Source of the DNA: JAVZLQ01 sp049700035
GTDB taxonomy: Archaea > Thermoproteota > Bathyarchaeia > Bathyarchaeales > Bathycorpusculaceae
NCBI GenBank assembly: GCA_049700035.1
Contig: JBNAWC010000048.1
Coordinates: forward strand, 1 to 9,322
Length of the DNA: 9,322 nt
Direction: 5' to 3'
The position numbers and the translations under genes were made by a program. This document shows, piece by piece, positions 1-5,418 of the stretch; position 1 is the first letter of the stretch; the number at the start of each line of letters is the position of its first letter. Below the pieces are notes generated by a model that did no database searches, was not told the origin of the DNA, and worked only from the letters and a program-made list of their open reading frames with translations.

Positions 1-50
1 GTCTCCGGCTCGAAAGGCCGGAATACTTGACCGGGCTATACTACCGGAGC
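1..50 (-). tRNA. tRNA-Glu (anticodon TTC), 5' part, cut by the window start
   Basis: Read on the minus strand, the sequence begins with acceptor strand GCTCCGG (50-44), then TA and a D-arm. A perfect five-pair anticodon stem CCGGC/GCCGG follows, with loop CTTTCGA. The loop gives anticodon TTC at 14-12, which reads GAA/GAG glutamate codons. The variable region, T-arm and 3' acceptor strand lie outside the window, so pairing of the acceptor stem and any encoded CCA cannot be checked. No intron occurs in the visible part. The gene lies 47 bases downstream of the phosphomevalonate dehydratase large-subunit gene, on the same strand, but has its own TATA-like element. Confidence 0.93.
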
Positions 51-73
51 TTGTTTGCTGTTGGCATCATGCA

Positions 74-83
74 AATATTTTCT
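74..83 (-). promoter_or_regulatory. Possible TATA box for tRNA-Glu
   Basis: On the minus strand this AT-rich stretch reads AAAATATTTG. Its centre is about 28 bases upstream of the mature tRNA 5' end, where an archaeal TATA box is expected. It sits in the 47-base gap after the dehydratase stop codon, so the tRNA probably has its own start site rather than depending on the upstream operon. The call rests on position and base composition only. Confidence 0.4.
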
Positions 84-97
84 CTTTCGGATAAACC

Positions 98-1273
98 TTA
101 TTCTTTTAATGCTGCTTTTACGCACTCTTCTAGTGATGTGAGTGTTACGTCTGCTTTGTTTAGTGTTGGTGCGTAGTGTGCAGTTTTCGCCGAGTTGGTC
201 ATTATTGTTTTTATTCCAAGTGTTTCTGTCCATGTGACGGCTGCACATGTGTCTGTGATTATTTTGCCTCCACGCCTTTCTATTTTGTTTGCATATTTTC
301 CAGCTTTTTCTTTGATGTATTGTGATGTGCAAACCCAAAATTCCAAGCCATTTCTGACCTTATTATCGCCAATTAAATTTGCGATTCGTTTAACTTCGTT
401 CGGTGAGCAGTGGGGGCAGCCTATAAAGACTAAATCTGGCTTTTTTGTTGAGGCAGTTGTTAATTTTTGTTTCACTTTTGCTAGGTCGTTTCTGTCTACA
501 TCTATTTTTTCAAATTTTTCTTTTGACATTTTTTCGTTGTAAAAGTGGAACATGTTGACCATTCCCGTTGATGCAATGGCGGCGCTTAACTGTTTTAGGT
601 CATCTTTTGAGGCGTTTTCTAAACCCTTTATTGCTGGAATTTTGTCTTCTAAAATTTCGCCTAGAAAAATTCCTAACGCGCCAAAATCAGTTTCGCTTTT
701 GAGTTTCGCGTTTAATGTTACCAGAACTTTTGGTTTATGTTCTTCAACTTTGTGGATGCCGTAGTTTGGCGTTTTCCCTATTATGGCTGCTGCAAGTGCA
801 CTTGGACCACCTTCACGGTTTGTCCATGCATTTAAAACTGAGTTGGCGTATACGACTGCTGAGGATTCAGACCATGCCATATGTGCGTGAAGTTTTGGTT
901 TTTCCAAGTAGTATGGAGTGCACGTTAAGGAATTTCTAAATCCCATTTGTTCAAAAGTTTTTGTTATTGTCAACTGTTTTTGAATTATTTCTTCGGGAAT
1001 TCTTGCACTGATATGCTTTTTGTCAATGCTGTGGGGGTTCGTTGTTGCTTTCACTTTTGCTTTCGCGTTGGATTCTGCTAGTGCCTTCAAAAATTCGGTT
1101 GGCGTGTCCCCCAGCGTTTTGTATGATACTCCTGAAACGTGTGCTGAGCTTATAGGAATAAGCCTATCTGCGCCGAAGAGTTCGCCTAGACGCACAAGGA
1201 TTTTCATGCATACTTGGTTTGCCCAGCCGAATTCTCCGTTGTATACGCGTTCTTCCTCTTTTGTGAGGTACAT
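98..1273 (-). CDS. Phosphomevalonate dehydratase large subunit (aconitase X / DUF521 family)
   Basis: This 391-residue protein belongs to the aconitase X large-subunit family. In archaea that family pairs with a DUF126 small subunit to dehydrate (R)-5-phosphomevalonate to trans-anhydromevalonate 5-phosphate, a step of the archaeal mevalonate pathway to isoprenoid lipids. It is expected to be cytosolic, and no signal or membrane segment is seen. Recognisable family stretches are the N-terminal ISSAHVSG (41-48), LTCTPYYL (116-123), HMAWSESSAV (131-140), the GCPHC motif (285-289) and DTCA (341-344). Cys118, Cys286 and Cys343 are the likely iron-sulphur ligands, inferred by position in the family. 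The ATG at 1273 has a good ribosome site, AGGTGA at 1290-1285, which overlaps the end of the small-subunit gene. Only six bases separate the two genes, so they are almost certainly co-translated. Length is normal for the family. The small subunit next door supports the archaeal enzyme over a proline-racemase-linked hydroxyproline role. Confidence 0.93.
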   Translation of the reverse strand: MYLTKEEERVYNGEFGWANQVCMKILVRLGELFGADRLIPISSAHVSGVSYKTLGDTPTEFLKALAESNAKAKVKATTNPHSIDKKHISARIPEEIIQKQLTITKTFEQMGFRNSLTCTPYYLEKPKLHAHMAWSESSAVVYANSVLNAWTNREGGPSALAAAIIGKTPNYGIHKVEEHKPKVLVTLNAKLKSETDFGALGIFLGEILEDKIPAIKGLENASKDDLKQLSAAIASTGMVNMFHFYNEKMSKEKFEKIDVDRNDLAKVKQKLTTASTKKPDLVFIGCPHCSPNEVKRIANLIGDNKVRNGLEFWVCTSQYIKEKAGKYANKIERRGGKIITDTCAAVTWTETLGIKTIMTNSAKTAHYAPTLNKADVTLTSLEECVKAALKE

Positions 1274-1279
1274 TTAAGT

Positions 1280-1693
1280 TTATTTCACCTTTCTTTTTAT
1301 GACTTTTACAAGTCCTCTCGTCGCGTTGACTTCCAGCAAATCGCCACTTTCTATTTTTGTAATGTCAATCTTATCAACCATCGGGATATTTGCGATTATG
1401 GCTCCGACAACCACGACTGGGTCTGCAATTTGGTTTATTATTGCTTTTGGCGCCATGTTTCGCTTTGCAAGAGCGTATAGGATATAGCTGCCCACTGTTG
1501 AGCCGTGTCCATGCGGAAAACATAATGCCTTACCTTTTATGCATTCACCGCACAAATCGTGATTTTTCTCTATAATTTTGCCGTCTGCTGGGTCAACCCC
1601 ACCGAGGAAACTTATTGGCTTTTTTGACACTAAAGCTTCTGCTATGCAATGTCCTTCAACAATTTTTCTGCCTCTTAGCGTTATTGGTTGCAT
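1280..1693 (-). CDS. Phosphomevalonate dehydratase small subunit (DUF126)
   Basis: This is the swivelling small subunit of the archaeal aconitase X enzyme, 137 residues from the ATG at 1693. Family features are the start GRKIVEG (8-14), ISFLGGVDP (27-35), and the active-site segment HGHGSTVGSYILY (61-73). The conserved serine of that segment (Ser65) is the residue proposed to act in catalysis. It should form a heterodimer with the large subunit encoded six bases downstream. A TTG at 1708 would add five residues (TTG, GEYI), but the family normally begins just before the GR-IVEG strand, so the ATG is preferred. No strong ribosome site precedes either start; GGGCGAG lies about six bases before the ATG. 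The preceding HD gene stops 17 bases upstream, so translation may be coupled to it. No other mevalonate pathway gene is in the window. Confidence 0.9.
   Translation of the reverse strand: MQPITLRGRKIVEGHCIAEALVSKKPISFLGGVDPADGKIIEKNHDLCGECIKGKALCFPHGHGSTVGSYILYALAKRNMAPKAIINQIADPVVVVGAIIANIPMVDKIDITKIESGDLLEVNATRGLVKVIKRKVK
1285..1290 (-). promoter_or_regulatory. Ribosome-binding site of the dehydratase large subunit
   Basis: AGGTGA on the minus strand, 11 bases before the ATG at 1273, matches the anti-Shine-Dalgarno end of archaeal 16S rRNA. It overlaps the last codons of the small-subunit gene, which points to coupled translation of the two subunits. Confidence 0.6.
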
Positions 1694-1710
1694 GATATAC
1701 TCGCCCAACG

Positions 1711-2991
1711 CTAATATGATATTTTTACAGTTGTGGGGGTTTCACCTAAAATCTTGGCTGCGGCAATGCCCACCTTTTCTCGGTTTTTCTCATCCGTGTA
1801 AACGCGAAGTATGTTCATAAAGCCCTTTAAGACTTCAAAAATCTTGGATGTTTCGCTTAGTTTCTGCGGGGTTTTTTCACCTTCTCTTGTTTTGTAGGAT
1901 ATTGGAATTTCCATTGGTTCCATTAGAGCTGCATGGTGATAGGGAACCGATGGAACTGTCGGTACGTCTATTATAACTGCTTCTGTTTCAACTCCCGCCT
2001 TCTTTGCGATGTCTTCTTGCAGTTGTTTTCTATGGGATTCTTGACGGAAAACGTTTGAAATCATGATGTCCTTTTCATAGAAGGTTTTCTCGTAGGCGCA
2101 TTTCAGCATCTTTCGCCTTTCAAGGTTCTCAATTATATCTTTTGACTTTTTGCAGTTTTTCAGTTTAGCCCAAACCGTGTAGTCATCCATGGCTAGGTAT
2201 TCTTCTGCATTTTTAAAATCAGATAGTCCGAGTTCACCATTGGCTCTTTCCATTGCGATTGCCAACATTATTTGTGCTGCTCTTCCAACGCGGTGGAAGT
2301 ATATGCTTTTGAAGGATTCTATCCTCGCAATTATTAGGGATTCGAGTGCCGATAAAGCGCCTATGTCTACTGCGAGGTTTCCGTCGACAACGTCTAATGC
2401 GTGTATTAGGCGGAAAACATCAATGTAACCGTACTCGGCGCCAGTGTGATGTGTGTCTCTAACGACAAAGTCAAGTTTATCCACGTCTACGGCGCTGCTT
2501 ATTATCTGGTCAAGAAAAGTTTTCTTTGGCTTGTGAAGAACACCCGTGGCTAGGTTACCGATGTCTTTGGGGTTGTGTCCATACTTGCTAAGTAAATCTT
2601 TCAACTCGCTGTTTGTCACGATCCATCTGGTTAAATCCTCGTGGGTTTTTCCCAGCTTTTTATCAAGTAAATGCTCAAAAACATGCGAAAAGGGTCCATG
2701 TCCAACATCGTGAAGCAAAGCTGCAATTCTAACCATTTCAGCTTCTTCTTCGTTTATTTTTTGAGCGATGTTCTGGTTTTCAGCAACCTTTCCCGCTAGG
2801 TACATGACGCCGACTGAATGTTCAAAGCGTGTGTGGTTTGCGCCCGGATAAACATATTCGGCGCCTGCAAGTTGGCGCAGTCTGCGCATTCTCTGAACTG
2901 GATAGGAGTCTATGATTTCCTTTTCCATTTCTGTTATGTAGACGTAGCCGTGAACTGGGTCTTTTATTTCGCCCCAATAGTTTTTAGGCAT
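1711..2991 (-). CDS. HD-domain phosphohydrolase, SAMHD1/dGTPase-like (COG1078 type)
   Basis: This 426-residue protein carries a complete HD metal site near its N-terminus. His58 lies in HTRFEHSVG, His94-Asp95 in LLHDVGHGPFSH, and Asp170 in VDVDKLDF. These match the H...HD...D ligands of SAMHD1-like deoxynucleotide triphosphohydrolases. His116 in KTHED lies where the family has a catalytic histidine, and Lys171 follows the last ligand as in phosphate-binding family members. The opening KDPVHGYVYITEMEKEIID is also typical of the family. Likely activity is hydrolysis of dNTPs or another nucleotide, but the substrate cannot be read from sequence. The ATG at 2991 follows a GGGAGA site about 11 bases upstream. 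It is the first gene of a tight operon with both phosphomevalonate dehydratase subunits, and it is divergent from tmk. No truncation or missing ligand is seen. Confidence 0.88.
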   Translation of the reverse strand: MPKNYWGEIKDPVHGYVYITEMEKEIIDSYPVQRMRRLRQLAGAEYVYPGANHTRFEHSVGVMYLAGKVAENQNIAQKINEEEAEMVRIAALLHDVGHGPFSHVFEHLLDKKLGKTHEDLTRWIVTNSELKDLLSKYGHNPKDIGNLATGVLHKPKKTFLDQIISSAVDVDKLDFVVRDTHHTGAEYGYIDVFRLIHALDVVDGNLAVDIGALSALESLIIARIESFKSIYFHRVGRAAQIMLAIAMERANGELGLSDFKNAEEYLAMDDYTVWAKLKNCKKSKDIIENLERRKMLKCAYEKTFYEKDIMISNVFRQESHRKQLQEDIAKKAGVETEAVIIDVPTVPSVPYHHAALMEPMEIPISYKTREGEKTPQKLSETSKIFEVLKGFMNILRVYTDEKNREKVGIAAAKILGETPTTVKISY

Positions 2992-3039
2992 TTTGCGGTA
3001 ATCTCCCGCTTAGAGCAATTATTTAATGTAACTTCATTC

Positions 3040-3045
3040 TTATAA
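3040..3045. promoter_or_regulatory. Palindromic TATA box, probably shared by the divergent HD operon and tmk
   Basis: TTATAA is its own reverse complement and sits in the 90-base space between the HD gene start (2991) and the preferred tmk start (3082). With initiation about 25 bases away, transcripts would begin near 3018 on the minus strand and near 3068 on the plus strand. That leaves short leaders of roughly 27 and 14 bases, each containing the ribosome site. Position is the only evidence. A second minus-strand candidate, TTAAATAA at 3026-3019, would place the start inside the HD ribosome site and is less likely. Confidence 0.42.
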
Positions 3046-3081
3046 TGCCTAATGCTCTTAAACCGTAAAAGAGTTGATGGG

Positions 3082-3687
3082 ATGAAGGGAGTTTTCATTT
3101 GTATTGAAGGCTTAGATGGCTGCGGAAAAACAACTCAGGCGAAGCTTCTTGTGAAAGCCTTGAGAAAGGCGGGATATAATGCGGTGTACACCGCGGAGCC
3201 TAGTCGAGGCAAAATTGGAAAATTCATTAAGCAATACTGTTTGCATGGAAGTCAACGGGCTTCTGTTGTTGTTGAAGCTTTGCTTTTTGCCGCTGACCGC
3301 TTTGAACATCTTGAGCGTGAGGTTATTCCTGCCCTAAAAACTGGGATGGTGGTTGTTTCTGACCGTTATGTGTTTTCTTCATTGGCTTACCAAGGTGCTG
3401 CTGGCTTAGATTTAGAGTGGATTGAGAAGGTGAATGGGCATGCGATTATGCCGGATTTGGCGCTTTTTATTGATGTTGAACCCGAAGTGGCAATTGGGCG
3501 TGTCAAACCAAGAAAGTCTGTTATGGAAAATCTGGAAACGCAGAGGAAAGTACGTGAGGTTTACATGAAATTTGTGGAATCTGGCAAGCTTGTTCTGGTA
3601 GATGGAAATAAGCCTAAGGCTGATGTTGCCAAAAATGTTTTAGATGTTGTGTTAAAAGCTCTAAATAGGAAGTTTAAGGCGATGTAA
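3082..3687 (+). CDS. tmk: Thymidylate kinase (dTMP kinase)
   Basis: This 201-residue enzyme phosphorylates dTMP to dTDP with ATP, feeding dTTP synthesis in the cytosol. It shows a P-loop GLDGCGKTT (10-18), a TAEPSRG segment (37-43) where the family has TREPGG, AADRFEH (70-76), the DRY motif in VSDRYVFSSLAYQG (92-105), and a C-terminal arginine/lysine-rich lid near GRVKPRK. The reading frame is open back to an ATG at 3052, but that start would lie only a few bases after the TATA box. The ATG at 3082 places the first strand MKGVFICIEG correctly and follows GAGTTGAT at 3071-3078, a one-mismatch match to GAGGTGAT. Its coding strand is G/T-rich, unlike the A/C-rich sense strands of most neighbours. 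The last 14 bases overlap the 3' end of the convergent gene. Confidence 0.93.
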   Translation: MKGVFICIEGLDGCGKTTQAKLLVKALRKAGYNAVYTAEPSRGKIGKFIKQYCLHGSQRASVVVEALLFAADRFEHLEREVIPALKTGMVVVSDRYVFSSLAYQGAAGLDLEWIEKVNGHAIMPDLALFIDVEPEVAIGRVKPRKSVMENLETQRKVREVYMKFVESGKLVLVDGNKPKADVAKNVLDVVLKALNRKFKAM

Positions 3688-4186
3688 GTGGCCTTAAAAC
3701 TTTTTTGGAAAACGCCTCGTTGACTTTGTTTGTTATGAAATTTATTATGTCGTTTGGAGTTACGTATCTTGGTCCTCTTTCATGAAAAACCAGTGTTTCA
3801 AGCACTCGTTTACCAAATATGAAGCGAAGCATGTAGTAATCAAACCTTAGCGGAGTCTTCTTTTCATTTTGCCATCTATAATAACGCACCGCACAATACA
3901 CGTCAACTACTTGAAAAGGTTTATTGCTGATGGCTTTCAACACTTTGTTCATTTCATCATCGCCTAAATACGTGAAGCTGTTAGCCTCCGCAATTCCAAA
4001 CTCAAAAATTATGGTGCATTGTGGAATTGATGGATCTGCAGCCTCTTCTAACCTTAAATTTTTCCCATTTAGCTTGCTTAGTGTTTGGATTAGTGTTTGT
4101 TGAAGCCTTTTGCATGATAATGTTGTAGTGAAAGCCGCTGTTTCGTGAACATTTTCTGGGAAATTTTCAAAAAATCCAAGAGCCAT
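3674..4186 (-). CDS. Uncharacterised protein, 170 residues, downstream of the UPF0148 gene
   Basis: I do not recognise this family. The protein appears soluble with mixed alpha/beta character, and no signal peptide, membrane segment or metal-binding cluster is seen. The first half has a predicted helix (KRLQQTLIQTLSKL) and a hydrophobic strand (CTIIFEFGIAEANSFTYLG). The second half has aromatic strands (VVDVYCAVRYYRW; FDYYMLRFIFGKRVLETLVF), the segment HERGPRYVTPNDIINFI and a closing amphipathic helix. The ATG at 4186 lies 16 bases after the UPF0148 stop on the same strand, so the two are probably one transcript; AGGGCGA upstream is a weak ribosome site. The end overlaps tmk by 14 bases in convergent orientation. 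Reality as a gene is supported by length, operon spacing and protein-like composition. The final residues are encoded antisense to tmk and may be poorly conserved. Confidence 0.78.
   Translation of the reverse strand: MALGFFENFPENVHETAAFTTTLSCKRLQQTLIQTLSKLNGKNLRLEEAADPSIPQCTIIFEFGIAEANSFTYLGDDEMNKVLKAISNKPFQVVDVYCAVRYYRWQNEKKTPLRFDYYMLRFIFGKRVLETLVFHERGPRYVTPNDIINFITNKVNEAFSKKVLRPLTSP
3701..3706 (+). terminator. Possible oligo-T terminator after tmk
   Basis: A run of six T begins 14 bases after the tmk stop codon, and archaeal RNA polymerase can terminate at such U-tracts without a hairpin. It lies inside the convergent gene on the other strand, because the two genes overlap at their ends and leave no intergenic space. 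Other T-runs exist in the region, so this is tentative. Confidence 0.3.
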
Positions 4187-4202
4187 AAAACAATTCGCCC
4201 TA

Positions 4203-4568
4203 CTAAATCCTCTTTGTTCTTCTCACTTTCTCAAGGTTCTCCAACAAATCTGCAAGCGCTTTGCTTAACTTTTGCAGTTCATCAACATTCTCTTCATGTT
4301 GCATTTTGTTCTGAATTTCTTGCACCTTTGCCAAAATGGTTGCTTCAAGTGTTTCTAAAACCATCGAACTTGCAACTTTTGCTGGTTCCTCTCCCTCTTT
4401 CACCACTATGACTTTTTTCTCGCATTTCGCGCACCATAAATCACCGCTTCTTAATTTGAAGAGTGGGGATGCGCATGCTGGACATGCTAAATCGGTTAGT
4501 GTTGAGCCTTGGCGAAGAAGGTCTGCCATACGTTTTATATGTTCTTCCTCTATGTCTTCGTGTGGCAA
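4203..4568 (-). CDS. UPF0148 family zinc-ribbon protein (Sjogren's/scleroderma autoantigen 1-like)
   Basis: This 121-residue protein matches the archaeal family related to eukaryotic autoantigen p27. It has an N-terminal helix with HIKRMADLLRQGSTL (10-24), which is characteristic. A zinc ribbon follows, with Cys29/Cys32 (CPAC) and Cys46/Cys49 (CAKC) flanking FKLRSGDLW. From about residue 70 a charged, heptad-like helix suggests a coiled coil, and the tail is basic (KVRRTKRI). Function is unknown; binding to a nucleic acid or protein partner is a guess. Translation starts at a TTG. The only close upstream codons include an in-frame stop, and GGAGG lies nine bases before the TTG, which decides the start. 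It is the first gene of a unit with the 170-residue protein and is divergent from the UPF0147 gene. Confidence 0.88.
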   Translation of the reverse strand: MPHEDIEEEHIKRMADLLRQGSTLTDLACPACASPLFKLRSGDLWCAKCEKKVIVVKEGEEPAKVASSMVLETLEATILAKVQEIQNKMQHEENVDELQKLSKALADLLENLEKVRRTKRI

Positions 4569-4577
4569 TGCTTATTG

Positions 4578-4584
4578 CCTCCCT
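4578..4584 (-). promoter_or_regulatory. Ribosome-binding site fixing the TTG start of the UPF0148 gene
   Basis: On the minus strand AGGGAGG lies nine bases before the TTG at 4568. It is one of the strongest Shine-Dalgarno matches in the window and supports the rare start codon over the later internal ATG at residue 14. Confidence 0.7.
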
Positions 4585-4604
4585 TCATAGAATAGTGTAA
4601 AAGC

Positions 4605-4612
4605 TATTAATA
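4605..4612. promoter_or_regulatory. Palindromic TATA-like element between the UPF0148 and UPF0147 genes
   Basis: TATTAATA is a perfect palindrome in the short space between these divergent genes. A start about 25 bases away would fall near 4584 on the minus strand, at the edge of the GGGAGG site, and near 4634 on the plus strand, at the edge of GAGGGTG. Both transcripts would have leaders of about 15 bases. This is the same arrangement as at 3040-3045. The evidence is positional only. Confidence 0.38.
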
Positions 4613-4646
4613 ACTTGATTACTTTAGGGTTTAGAGGGTGGCAGCT

Positions 4647-4925
4647 TTGGTTCGAAAGAAAAAGCTGGAAGAATACGAGGAAAGAATAAAACAAGCGTTA
4701 GTTGTTCTCGGAGAAGTTTCAGAAGACAACACAACCCCAAGAAACATCAGAAGAGCCGCAAAGGACTCCATGAACGCATTGCAGACAACCGAATACTCGC
4801 CCGCGGTCAGAGCTTCAAACGCAATATCAATTATAGACGAGATTCTGCAAGACCCAAACATGCCCCCTTACACAAGGGTAAAGCTCTGGAACGTCATGAG
4901 TCTTCTGGAAGCCATAAAAGACTAA
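4647..4925 (+). CDS. UPF0147 family protein
   Basis: This small helical protein of 92 residues is recognised by its core: a VLGEVSEDNTTPRNIRRAAK block, then an ALQ...SPAVRASNAISIIDEI segment and a C-terminal DPNMPPYTRVKLWNVMSLLE helix. UPF0147 is an archaeal family of about this size with no established function. The TTG at 4647 is preferred because GAGGGTG at 4634-4640 sits six bases before it. An in-frame GTG at 4638 would add three residues (95 in total) but lies inside that ribosome site; it remains possible if the mRNA is leaderless. The cupin gene follows after 55 bases on the same strand and could be co-transcribed. The protein is rich in Lys, Glu and Arg, with no cysteine and no membrane segment. 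Confidence 0.87.
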   Translation: MVRKKKLEEYEERIKQALVVLGEVSEDNTTPRNIRRAAKDSMNALQTTEYSPAVRASNAISIIDEILQDPNMPPYTRVKLWNVMSLLEAIKD

Positions 4926-4980
4926 TCAACATAAAATAGGGGAAATAAAGTAAAAATAGACAAAACAAGGGTGAAGTTAC

Positions 4981-5331
4981 ATGAAAATTTTCCATTACAA
5001 AGAAGTTAAAGTAGAAGAAGCCAAAGAAGAAGGAGCTTCAAAGCTGAAAATCCGCTGGTTAATAACAAAGGAAATTGGCGCCCCAAACTTCGCCATGAGG
5101 CTTTTTGAGATGGAACCTGGAGGTTGCAGTCCACTGCACAGTCACCCATGGGAACATGAAGTCTTCATATTGGAAGGCGAAGGTGTTGTTGTTGGAGCTG
5201 AAGGCGAAAGGAGACTTAAGGCTGGCTATGTTGTTTTTGTTCCTCCAAACGAGAAGCACCAGTTCAAAAATGATGGTAACAAAACCCTCAAGTTCTTGTG
5301 TCTCGTGCCCCATCGCACGCAGTCCAAATAG
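4981..5331 (+). CDS. Small single-domain cupin protein
   Basis: This 116-residue protein is a one-domain cupin. Motif 1 is GGCSPLHSHPWEHEVFILEG (47-66), with His53, His55 and His59/Glu60 as metal ligands. Motif 2 centres on PPNEKHQFKN (88-97), with His93 as the fourth ligand. All expected ligands are present, so it should bind a divalent metal. Substrate and reaction cannot be inferred, as small cupins include isomerases, dioxygenases and sugar-binding regulators. No DNA-binding domain is fused. The ATG at 4981 is fixed by AAGGGTGA at 4967-4974, six bases upstream. The UPF0147 gene ends 55 bases before it, which allows either co-transcription or a weak promoter in the AT-rich gap. Confidence 0.88.
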   Translation: MKIFHYKEVKVEEAKEEGASKLKIRWLITKEIGAPNFAMRLFEMEPGGCSPLHSHPWEHEVFILEGEGVVVGAEGERRLKAGYVVFVPPNEKHQFKNDGNKTLKFLCLVPHRTQSK

Positions 5332-5362
5332 CCATTAACATTTCTGCGGCTTTAGAGATTCG

Positions 5363-5376
5363 CTAAAAATATATTC
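5363..5376 (+). promoter_or_regulatory. Possible TATA box for the FAD oxidoreductase gene
   Basis: The AT-rich stretch CTAAAAATATATTC lies in the 87-base gap after the cupin. Its centre is about 50 bases before the preferred TTG start at 5419, so a transcript beginning near 5395 would carry the ribosome site at 5404. This suggests that the FAD and zinc-ribbon pair is a separate unit from the cupin. Confidence 0.4.
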
Positions 5377-5403
5377 TGGTTGTTACATCTAGTTTTGGGT
5401 TTC

Positions 5404-5410
5404 AAGGTGA
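5404..5410 (+). promoter_or_regulatory. Ribosome-binding site fixing the start of the FAD oxidoreductase
   Basis: AAGGTGA lies eight bases before the TTG at 5419. That start makes the protein begin MKYDVIIVGAG, the usual distance before the first Rossmann strand, so it is preferred over the upstream TTG at 5380 and the GTG at 5407 inside the site. Confidence 0.62.
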
Positions 5411-5418
5411 ACAGCAAC

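Noticed and set aside
195..542. 115-codon open frame on the plus strand
   Set aside because: It lies wholly antisense to the well-supported dehydratase large subunit, its product matches nothing recognisable, and no ribosome site is evident. It is a shadow of the real gene.
3052..3081. Longer tmk start at 3052
   Set aside because: It would lie only seven bases after the likely TATA box and adds ten basic residues before the first strand of the kinase fold. The ATG at 3082 has a near-consensus ribosome site.
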